64,000 nucleotides of DNA, taken from positions 682,001-746,000 of the forward strand of contig NZ_VFOX01000001.1 in NCBI RefSeq assembly GCF_006716345.1, given 5' to 3'. The notes under the pieces are model-generated. The model saw only the letters and a program-made list of their open reading frames with translations. It made no database searches and was not told the origin of the DNA. This document shows, in pieces, positions 28,959-38,646 of this stretch. Position numbers and translations under genes: made by a program. The DNA comes from Microbacterium saperdae. GTDB taxonomy: Bacteria > Actinomycetota > Actinomycetes > Actinomycetales > Microbacteriaceae. The stretch's first letter is position 1. Every line of letters starts with the position of its first letter.

Positions 28959-29900
28959 TCAGCTCCGCGCCGTCAGCGTCAGCAGCGTCGCCTCGGGGCG
29001 GCACGCGAAGCGCACGGGGGCGTAGATCGAGTGCCCGCATCCGGCGCTGACGTTCAGGGGAACCGTGCGGTCGCCGTGCGACCAGGTGCTCAGCCCCTTG
29101 GCCTGCTTCAGGGGGATATCGCAATTCGCGACGATCGCGCCGAATCCGGGGATGCAGACCTGTCCTCCGTGCGTATGACCGGCGAAGACGGCATCGGCGC
29201 CGAGATCCGTGAATCTGTTCAGCACGCGCTGATACGGAGCGTGCGTGACCCCCACGACCGAGGTCCCGGCGTCACGGGGTCCGAGCGCGGCGATGGCCTC
29301 AGGGAGCACCTCCAGCTCGTCCCACTCGCGATGCGCGTCGTTCACGCCGAACAGGTCGAGCGTGTTCCCGCCGACGGTGAGGCGCGTGGCGGCGTTGTTC
29401 AGGCCGGTCCAGCCGAGCTCCTCCGTGAAGAAGCGATCCATCGCGTCGGTGTCGAGGAAGGTGGGTTCGCGGTGCCGCTTCGACGGTCCCGAGAAGTAGC
29501 GCAGCGGATTGCGGGGCGCGGGGCCGTTGACGTCATTGGAGCCGTGCACGAAGACTCCGGGGATGCCGGCGAACGGTTCGAATGCGCGGCGGATACCGGT
29601 GAGGCCGTCCTCGTGACCGAGATTGTCTCCGGTGTTCACGATCAGATCGGGCTGCAGCTGCGCGAGGGAGGCCAACCAGTCCTGCTTGCGGTGCTGCCAG
29701 GGAGCCATGTGCGCATCAGACAGGTGCAGCACCCGCAAGGGTGTCGAACCCGGGGCGAGGGCGGGGGCCGTCACCTCGCGCACCGTGAACAGGTACCGCT
29801 CGATGCCGATGCCCCAGACCGCGGCAGCGACGCCCGCGGCCCCCACCGCGCCGAGCGCGATGAGGGCCGGGTGAGCGGGCGACCGAGTCGGCCTCAGCAC
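28959..29900 (-). CDS. Membrane-anchored metallophosphoesterase
   Basis: 313 residues. One N-terminal hydrophobic segment (ALIALGAVGAAGVAAAVWGI) precedes a calcineurin-like fold with HLSDAHM, VNTGDNLGH, HGSNDVNGP (the usual GNHD reads GSND), VTHAPYQRV and FAGHTHGGQVCIPG. Two-metal phosphoesterases of this branch are often exported or membrane-bound; the substrate is unknown. The GTG at 29900 overlaps the end of the penicillin-binding protein gene by seven bases, so the two are cotranscribed. Confidence 0.86.
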   Translation of the reverse strand: MLRPTRSPAHPALIALGAVGAAGVAAAVWGIGIERYLFTVREVTAPALAPGSTPLRVLHLSDAHMAPWQHRKQDWLASLAQLQPDLIVNTGDNLGHEDGLTGIRRAFEPFAGIPGVFVHGSNDVNGPAPRNPLRYFSGPSKRHREPTFLDTDAMDRFFTEELGWTGLNNAATRLTVGGNTLDLFGVNDAHREWDELEVLPEAIAALGPRDAGTSVVGVTHAPYQRVLNRFTDLGADAVFAGHTHGGQVCIPGFGAIVANCDIPLKQAKGLSTWSHGDRTVPLNVSAGCGHSIYAPVRFACRPEATLLTLTARS

Positions 29901-32467
29901 GACACCGAGATCTTGGTGGACTTGTTCGCCGCCGCGTTCGCGGCCGGGTTGGTGCTGGCCACCTTGGCCCCTGGCGCCGTGCACGCGTCTGCGAAGTCGA
30001 CGGAAGCGAATCCGGCGCCGACCAGCGCGGCACCCGCCGCGGTCGGATCCTGCCCCGTCACATCAGGGACCGTCGCCCCCTGACCGTTGCTCGGTGAGAT
30101 CGTGACGGTTCCTCCGCCGGCGGTCTGGCCGGACGGATCCTGAGCCACGACGATGTTCGTCGCCTTGTCGCTGTCGACCGCAGCACCGACCGAGACGGAG
30201 AAGCCCGCGGCCCGCAGTTCCGAGGTGGCCTCGTCGATCGTCTTGCCGACGACATTCGGAACGTTGGTGAGCACCCGACGGGTCAGGTTCCTGTCCGCCT
30301 GTGGGAAGGCGGCACCGGGGTAGGCCGCGTTCGCCGCTGCCTGGGCCGCCTTCGCCAGCGGATACCGCATCTCGTTGAGCCTGTATCCGGTGTCGGCCCA
30401 CACGTTGAAGATGTTGGACTGGCCGCCATCCGATCGTCCGGCCCAGACCGCCGTGGCGACCCTCGTGCTCGATTCGATCATCATCGTCGACCAGCGGTCG
30501 TGCGTTCCGGTCTTGCCGATCAGCGGAGTCCCATCGAACGGGTTGGCCTGTGTTCCGGTTCCGCCATTGACCATGACGCCCTGCAGAGCGTACGCGGCCG
30601 TCGCAGCCACCTCCTTGGAGATCACCCCATCGGTGCACGAGGAGGCGGGAAGCTCCCGATCTTCGCCGTCGGGGCCGACCACACGGTCGATCGCACGGGG
30701 AGTGCAGTACTTGCCACCGCTCGCGACCGTCGCGTACGCGTTCGCCATCGCGATCGGCGAGATGTTCTTCGGTCCGAGCACGTCGTAGGGGACGTTCTCC
30801 TTCGTCGTCTTGTCGCCGTTCGCCAGTGTGACGCCCATGCGATCCGCGACCTTGTTGATCTCGCAGATGTCGAGCTTCGAGGCCATGGCGAAGAATCCGC
30901 TGTTGAGCGAGTTCCTGGTGAAGTTCATGACCGAGTCGGTGGAACCGCCGCCACCGCCGAAGTTGCCGATCTCCTTCGTGTTGGCCACCATCGGTCCTCC
31001 GCCTTCACACGCGGCGGACGTGAACTTCATGTTCGTCTGGACACGCCCATTGAGCACCTCGTTCACCGAGTGCCCCTTCTCGAGCCAGTCGATGAGGGTG
31101 AACAGCTTGTATGTGGATCCCACCTGGAATCCGCCGGAGTCGCCGTGGGTCTTGTCGCCCGCGAACACCAGTGAGGAATACGCCTGATCGCCGGTCACCG
31201 TCTCGGAGAAGATGGTGTTCTGCGTGATGGAGAGGATGCGTCCTGTGCCGACCTCGATCGACACTCCCGCCGCGCCGAAGGCCTTGTTGTCGAAGTTCGC
31301 CGGAACGACCTCCGCCATCTTCTCGGCCGCCGGGTTCTGGATGCGGTAATCGAGCGAGGTGTAGATCTTCAGACCGCCGCGACGGAGCAGCTCGCGCCGC
31401 TCGGGCGCGGTTTCGCCGAAAGCCTCGTCGTTCTCGATGATGGACTTCACGTACTGGCAGAAGTACCCGTTGCGACCGGCCGCAGCGCAGCCCTGGGTGG
31501 GCTGTTTGATGGCGGGCGTGATTTCGGAGGCGTCGGCCTCGTCGTACTGCGCCTGGGTGATCTTGCCGTTCGCGAGCATCCGACCCAGCACGTAGTGACG
31601 GCGGTCCTTGGTGTCGGCGTAGCCGTCCTCGGAACCGTTGTGGGCGACGCCGTCCTTGGTCGTGTACGTGCCGCCGACCATGTCGATGCGGTATGTGTTC
31701 GGGTTCTGCACGATGCCCGCGAGGGTCGCCGCCTGAGCAACCGTCAGCTTGTCGGACGTCGTCGAGAAGTAATAGCGGGACGCGGCCTCGATGCCGTAGA
31801 CCGTGCCGCCGAAGTTGGCGATGTTGAGGTAGCCGAGAAGGATGTCGTTCTTCGAGTAGTCCTTCTCGATCTGGATCGCGTAGCGCATCTCCTGCAGCTT
31901 GCGCTCGATGCCGTCCGTGCCCTTCGCCTGGGTCGCGTTCTCCCAGCAGGCCCGCAGTTCTTCGGAATAGGTCTCGGAGGCCGTGTCGACCTCCTGCTCG
32001 CACTCCTGGATCAGCACGTTCTTCACGAACTGCTGGCTGATCGTCGAGGCGCCGCGGGACGAGGTGCCCTTGAGGTTGTCGATGACGGCGCTGACCGTCG
32101 CGCCGAGGTTGACACCTCCGTGGCTGTAGAAGTTCTTGTCCTCGCTGGAGAGGATCGCGTCGTACAGCACCGGAGAGACCTGCTCGTACGTCACCGGCAC
32201 GCGGTTCTGCTCGTAGAACGAAGCGAGCGCGACGGGCTTGTTGTCAGGATCCATCGCGTAGATCGTCGACTGCTCCATCGGCGTGATCGGGTTCAGCTTC
32301 TCGGGGAGCTTGTCGAACAGCGTGAGGGCCTGGGTTCCGGCGACGCCCGTCATCGCGAGGACGGGGGTCACGCTGGCTGCGACGAGGAGACCGGCGACGG
32401 CGCTGAGACCGACGACCCCGAGGAGGCCGCCGAGCACGCCGTTCACCGTGCGATTCTTTTGAGGCAT
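29894..32467 (-). CDS. Bifunctional penicillin-binding protein (transglycosylase/transpeptidase) with PASTA
   Basis: 857 residues: short cytoplasmic tail, one membrane helix (residues about 12-40), GT51 domain with the catalytic Glu in LSSEDKNFYSHGGVN and RGASTISQQFVKN, transpeptidase domain with SxxK GSTYK (Ser451), SLN and LIGKTGT, then PASTA repeats (VPNVVGKTIDEATSELRAAG, VPDVTGQDPTAAGAALVGAG). It polymerises and cross-links peptidoglycan. A TACGAT -10 six bases before the ATG at 32467 supports this start over an upstream in-frame ATG at 32515. Confidence 0.95.
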   Translation of the reverse strand: MPQKNRTVNGVLGGLLGVVGLSAVAGLLVAASVTPVLAMTGVAGTQALTLFDKLPEKLNPITPMEQSTIYAMDPDNKPVALASFYEQNRVPVTYEQVSPVLYDAILSSEDKNFYSHGGVNLGATVSAVIDNLKGTSSRGASTISQQFVKNVLIQECEQEVDTASETYSEELRACWENATQAKGTDGIERKLQEMRYAIQIEKDYSKNDILLGYLNIANFGGTVYGIEAASRYYFSTTSDKLTVAQAATLAGIVQNPNTYRIDMVGGTYTTKDGVAHNGSEDGYADTKDRRHYVLGRMLANGKITQAQYDEADASEITPAIKQPTQGCAAAGRNGYFCQYVKSIIENDEAFGETAPERRELLRRGGLKIYTSLDYRIQNPAAEKMAEVVPANFDNKAFGAAGVSIEVGTGRILSITQNTIFSETVTGDQAYSSLVFAGDKTHGDSGGFQVGSTYKLFTLIDWLEKGHSVNEVLNGRVQTNMKFTSAACEGGGPMVANTKEIGNFGGGGGSTDSVMNFTRNSLNSGFFAMASKLDICEINKVADRMGVTLANGDKTTKENVPYDVLGPKNISPIAMANAYATVASGGKYCTPRAIDRVVGPDGEDRELPASSCTDGVISKEVAATAAYALQGVMVNGGTGTQANPFDGTPLIGKTGTHDRWSTMMIESSTRVATAVWAGRSDGGQSNIFNVWADTGYRLNEMRYPLAKAAQAAANAAYPGAAFPQADRNLTRRVLTNVPNVVGKTIDEATSELRAAGFSVSVGAAVDSDKATNIVVAQDPSGQTAGGGTVTISPSNGQGATVPDVTGQDPTAAGAALVGAGFASVDFADACTAPGAKVASTNPAANAAANKSTKISVSC

Positions 32468-32473
32468 ACGCTG

Positions 32474-32479
32474 ATCGTA
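32474..32479 (-). promoter_or_regulatory. Leaderless -10 element (TACGAT) for the PBP gene
   Basis: On the minus strand TACGAT is followed by exactly six bases and the ATG at 32467. Confidence 0.55.
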
Positions 32480-32556
32480 GGGGAGTTCCCTGAATACCGG
32501 CTTTGACGAGCGCACGCCCCGATTCGGTGCGGTGACGCCGAATCGATAGGAGTGCC

Positions 32557-32781
32557 ATGACCACGTGGGAGTACGTCACCACGCCGCTGCTGATCCACAA
32601 CACGGCGGCCATCCTCAACAACTGGGGCAAGCAGGGCTGGGAGCTCGTGCAGGTCGTCCAGGGTCCTGAGGGCGGCCTCGTCGCCTACTTCAAGCGCCCG
32701 GTCACGCAGGACGGCTCGAACAACTCGGGCCTCGCCGCTGCGGCCGAAGCCGCCCGCCAGTTCGAGGGGGGCGCAGCATGA
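32557..32781 (+). CDS. Small conserved DUF4177-like protein
   Basis: 74 residues starting TTWEYVTTPLLIH, with LNNWGKQGWELVQVV and GGLVAYFKRP: the W-E-Y ... G-W-E-L pattern of small DUF4177-like proteins. No function is known. TAGGAG precedes the ATG. The stop overlaps the RidA start by four bases, a pairing that suggests coupled translation. Confidence 0.8.
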   Translation: MTTWEYVTTPLLIHNTAAILNNWGKQGWELVQVVQGPEGGLVAYFKRPVTQDGSNNSGLAAAAEAARQFEGGAA

Positions 32782-33236
32782 CCGTCAGCGCTCGTCTGGC
32801 CGAGCTCGGCATCGAGCTCCCTGCTGTCGCGGCTCCCGTCGCGGCCTACGTGCCCGCCGTCAGCCACGGTGGCCTGGTCTACACGTCGGGACAGCTGCCT
32901 TTCACGGACGGCGCTCTGCCCGCGACCGGCAAGGTCGGTGCGGCCGTCTCGGCGGATGACGCGAAGGCGTACGCCCGCACGTGTGCGCTGAACGCGCTCG
33001 CGGCGGCCGCAGACGTCGCCGGCGGTGTCGATCGGATCGCCGGTGTGCTGCGCCTCGGTGGTTTCGTCGCCTCCGCGACGGAGTTCTCCGGTCAGCCGGG
33101 CGTCATCAACGGCGCCAGCGAGGTGCTCGGCGAGATCTTCGGCGATTCCGGTCGTCACGCCCGCGCGGCGGTCGGTGTCGCGGTGCTCCCGTTGGACAGC
33201 CCGGTCGAGGTCGACGTCGTCTTCATCCTCGCCTGA
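32778..33236 (+). CDS. RidA family protein
   Basis: 152 residues of the YjgF/YER057c/UK114 fold (GGLVYTSGQLPFTDG, AKAYARTCALNALAAA, GEIFGDSGRHARAAVGVAVL). Canonical RidA hydrolyses reactive 2-aminoacrylate-type enamines. The longer N-terminus (ARLAELGIELP) is typical of a RidA subgroup whose activity may differ. Cotranscribed with the DUF4177-like gene; a strong shared terminator follows. Confidence 0.9.
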   Translation: MTVSARLAELGIELPAVAAPVAAYVPAVSHGGLVYTSGQLPFTDGALPATGKVGAAVSADDAKAYARTCALNALAAAADVAGGVDRIAGVLRLGGFVASATEFSGQPGVINGASEVLGEIFGDSGRHARAAVGVAVLPLDSPVEVDVVFILA

Positions 33237-33248
33237 CCGCACCCCGTA

Positions 33249-33294
33249 CACAGCGAACGGCCCCTTCCGCTTTCGGAGGGGGCCGTTCGCTGTG
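33249..33294. terminator. Bidirectional terminator between ridA-like and acs
   Basis: A 16-bp outer stem (CACAGCGAACGGCCCC with GGGGCCGTTCGCTGTG) between two converging genes, with a CTTTCGG-type inner hairpin. Confidence 0.75.
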
Positions 33295-33299
33295 TCGCT

Positions 33300-35267
<1,968 letters not shown>

Positions 35268-35383
35268 CAGCAGGCGCTCCTTTGCGTCAGGGCATGGTCG
35301 TGAGAGGGCACGATCAAGTCAGGGCGAATCTAGTCCCGCCTTTCGACATCGCATACTGCCGAAAGTAGGTAGTACCGCGGGTT

Positions 35384-35411
35384 TTGTCAGGACGGTCGCC
35401 TTGCGTACACT
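35384..35411 (+). promoter_or_regulatory. Strong sigma-A-like promoter for the 6C sRNA
   Basis: TTGTCA (35384-35389), 16-base spacer, TACACT (35406-35411); the predicted transcription start is near 35418. It is among the most consensus-like -35/-10 pairs in the window. Confidence 0.65.
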
Positions 35412-35417
35412 CGACGT

Positions 35418-35517
35418 CAGCCGAATACTCATTCCGGCCTTGGCGTGCCCCGATTCCCCCGATCGTGGAACGCCGTGGGCGGCATCTCATTCCCCCCGTG
35501 AGGTGCCGCCCTTCTCT
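35418..35517 (+). ncRNA. 6C-type small RNA (two hairpins with cytosine-rich loops)
   Basis: Two hairpins lie just downstream of a strong promoter. Hairpin 1 (35442-35474) pairs GGCGT/ACGCC and CGAT/ATCG and exposes TCCCCCG. Hairpin 2 (35477-35511) is a 13-bp stem (GGGCGGCATCTCA / TGAGGTGCCGCCC) exposing TTCCCCCCG, and TTCTCT follows as terminator. This is the defining layout of actinobacterial 6C RNA, and in M. tuberculosis 6C (ncRv13660c) also lies at the tad locus. C-rich loops base-pair with G-rich ribosome sites of target mRNAs. The first loop has five rather than six cytosines. The rest of the 388-bp gap holds no gene. Confidence 0.85.
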
Positions 35518-35643
35518 GTATCCGCAGCCGTCGTTCTCGGTGGGGCGACACCGAAGTGCTCGAACCCTTCTACACCGTGAGCGGGTTCTGGCGGTTCCTC
35601 ACAGGCCGCGCGATCCCGGCACTGCGGTGGGGGCGCCGGCTCC

Positions 35644-35649
35644 TAGCGT
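35644..35649 (+). promoter_or_regulatory. Leaderless -10 element (TAGCGT) for cpaF
   Basis: TAGCGT lies exactly six bases before the ATG at 35656, giving the tad genes a promoter separate from the upstream sRNA. Confidence 0.55.
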
Positions 35650-35655
35650 CGGGGC

Positions 35656-36665
35656 ATGGCCGATTCCTTCGTCATCCAGCCCCGCCGCGGCGGCGGCGCG
35701 TCCGCCGCAGATCCGCTCTCGTCCGCCGCTCCGCTCCATGTCGACGCGGCTTTCGGGCCGCTGGCCGAGCACTGCGCCGATGACACGGTCACCGACATCT
35801 TCGTGAACGGGGCACGCGGCCTCTTCGTCGACAGGGGGCAGGGCGCAGAGCCGGTCGCGGACTGGAGCGCATCGGAGCGCGAAGTGCGTGATCTCGCCGT
35901 GGCACTCGTCGGACTCGGCGGACGACACCTCGACGACCAGGCGGCGTGCGTCGACGTGCGACTGGCCTCCGGCATCCGGGTGCACGCCGTCCTGGCGCCC
36001 ATCGCCACGGCAGGCACGGCATTGTCGATACGGGTCCCGCGCGTGCACGCCGCCGACCTCGATGCGCTCGCCGCCAGGGGAACAGTCGATGAACGGCAGC
36101 AGCGATGGTTGCGAGGACTCGTCGAGAGCAGAGCCAACGTCCTCATCACCGGAGGTACGGGCACGGGCAAGACCACGCTGCTCTCTGCGTTGCTCTCGGA
36201 GGCTCCGCCCGCAGAGCGCATCGTGACGATCGAGGATGTCGCCGAGCTCCGTCCGCGACACCCGCATCATGTGGCGCTCGAGGCGAGGCAGGCGAATCTG
36301 GAGGGCGCGGGGGAGATCAGCCTGGCCCGGCTCGTGAGGGAGTCGCTGCGCATGCGCCCGGATCGGCTGATCGTGGGCGAATGCCGAGGAGAAGAGGTGC
36401 GCGAACTCCTCAGCGCACTCAACACCGGGCACGACGGGGGAGCGGGCACGCTCCATGCGAGTGGTCTCCGCGACGTGCCCGCGCGACTCGAAGCGCTCGG
36501 AGCCCTGGCGGGGATGGACGCCACAGCGCTCGCGCGTCAGGTCGTCAGCGCGTTCACGATCGTGCTGCATCTCGAACGGGCGCCCGACGGCGTGCGGCGT
36601 ATCGCGCAGGCGGGCGTCTTCGAGATGAGCGGCGACCGCCTGGGCATCGAGGAGGTGCGGCCGTG

Positions 36666-36669
<4 letters not shown>
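35656..36669 (+). CDS. CpaF/TadA family secretion ATPase
   Basis: 337 residues with type II/IV secretion ATPase motifs: Walker A GGTGTGKTTL, Asp box IVTIEDVAELR, Walker B RPDRLIVGECRGEEVRELL and His box NTGHDGGAGTLHA. It is shorter than typical CpaF because the N-terminal extension is reduced. It would power assembly of Tad/Flp-type pili with the following genes. Overlaps the next gene by four bases. Confidence 0.92.
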
Positions 36670-37592
<923 letters not shown>

Positions 37593-37637
37593 ACCACCAC
37601 CGGATGCATCCGCATCCTCAGAGAAAGAAGGAACACC

Positions 37638-37835
37638 ATGACTGCTCTTCCGAGATTGGATCAGCGACGGGCTGCGACGCTGTTCGGCGACGACACCGGT
37701 GCTGCGACGGCCGAGTACGCCATCACGACGATGGCCGCCGTTGCGTTCGCCGGGCTGCTGGTCGTCATCATGCGTTCGGACGAGGTGCGGGGGATCCTCA
37801 CCGATCTCGTCCGCCGGGCCCTCACCGTGTCGTGA
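37638..37835 (+). CDS. DUF4244 Flp-pilin-like small protein
   Basis: 65 residues: a short basic leader, DTGAATAEYAITTMAAVAFAGLLVVIMRS with the prepilin-like G...E+5 pattern and one hydrophobic segment, then a short tail. DUF4244 proteins occupy the pilin position in actinobacterial tad loci (compare Rv3656c). AAGAAGGAAC precedes the ATG. No prepilin peptidase is present in the window. Confidence 0.85.
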   Translation: MTALPRLDQRRAATLFGDDTGAATAEYAITTMAAVAFAGLLVVIMRSDEVRGILTDLVRRALTVS

Positions 37836-38218
37836 CCGGCCCGACGGGGCGCTACGGCCGGCGGCGGCAGGGCGAGACGGCACGCGACACAGTGGAGCGT
37901 GGCTCGGTCGCCGCCGAGCTCGCAGTGGCCCTCCCCGCTGTGGTGCTCACTCTCGCGCTCGGCGTCGGAGCTCTCGGCGCGGCGGCCAGACAGGTCGCCC
38001 TGCAGGACGCGTCGGCCGACGCGGCGCGAGTGCTCGGGCGCGGTGAGAGCATGGCCGCAGCGGAACGGATCGTCAGCGGCGCCGTACCCGGCGCGGGGCT
38101 CTCCTCATCGCGTGGCGACGATCTGGTCTGCGTGACGACGAGAGTCGAGGCCGAGATCGGTGGACTGATCCGACTCTCGTTGAGAGCCAGGAGCTGCGCG
38201 CTCGACGGAGGAGGCTGA
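37832..38218 (+). CDS. TadE family protein
   Basis: 128 residues with the TadE core ERGSVAAELAVALPAVVLTLALG, a single hydrophobic helix at the N-terminal third, and a small extracytoplasmic domain containing two cysteines. TadE-like proteins are minor pseudopilins. GTG start overlapping the DUF4244 stop by four bases; it ends with a one-base overlap with the next ATG. Missed if only longer open frames are considered, because its frame is open far upstream. Confidence 0.82.
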   Translation: MTGPTGRYGRRRQGETARDTVERGSVAAELAVALPAVVLTLALGVGALGAAARQVALQDASADAARVLGRGESMAAAERIVSGAVPGAGLSSSRGDDLVCVTTRVEAEIGGLIRLSLRARSCALDGGG

Positions 38219-38547
38219 TGGCGGGGTCGGCGGTCGCTGCCGGCCTACTGGGCGTGGTCGGCGCTCTCGCGCTCGGCCTCGCCGTCGTGGGCGGAGCCGC
38301 TGTCACCGCGCAACGCGCCGCCGGCGCGGCCGACGCGGCTGCGCTCGCCGCAGCTGACGCGGCCACCGGTGCGGTGGTGGTCGACGACGAGCCGTGCGCA
38401 GTCGCTGCACGAGTGGCTGCGGCGGCCGGTGCGGCAGTGACGCGGTGCACGATCACGGGCTTCGTGGCGACCGTGGAGGTGCAGGCGGCGTACGCTGGAC
38501 TCGCTGCCGTCTCCCGAGCCCGCGCTGGGCCACCCGAGGTGAACTGA
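38218..38547 (+). CDS. Rv3654c-type TadE-like protein (helicase/secretion neighbourhood)
   Basis: 109 residues: an N-terminal helix (AAGLLGVVGALALGLAVVGGA) followed by [15 protein letters not shown], the Ala-rich signature of the Rv3654c-like family that closes tad operons in actinobacteria, and two cysteines. Function is unknown. Stop and start overlap with the preceding TadE gene. The usual neighbouring DEAD/DEAH helicase is not in this window. Confidence 0.82.
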   Translation: MAGSAVAAGLLGVVGALALGLAVVGGAAVTAQRAAGAADAAALAAADAATGAVVVDDEPCAVAARVAAAAGAAVTRCTITGFVATVEVQAAYAGLAAVSRARAGPPEVN

Positions 38548-38646
38548 CGGCTGCGCGAAGCACCGATCCCGCGAACAAGCAGGCGCTGACTGTGAACAAC
38601 CCCACACAGTGGTGTGTATGGTGTGCTTCGAAGAAAGGACGCACCC

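Noticed and set aside
29894..29984. Extending the metallophosphoesterase upstream to the ATG at 29984
   Set aside because: That would overlap the penicillin-binding protein gene by about 90 bases and add a Gly/Gln-rich leader; the GTG at 29900 gives a short N-terminus followed by a membrane anchor and a normal small overlap.
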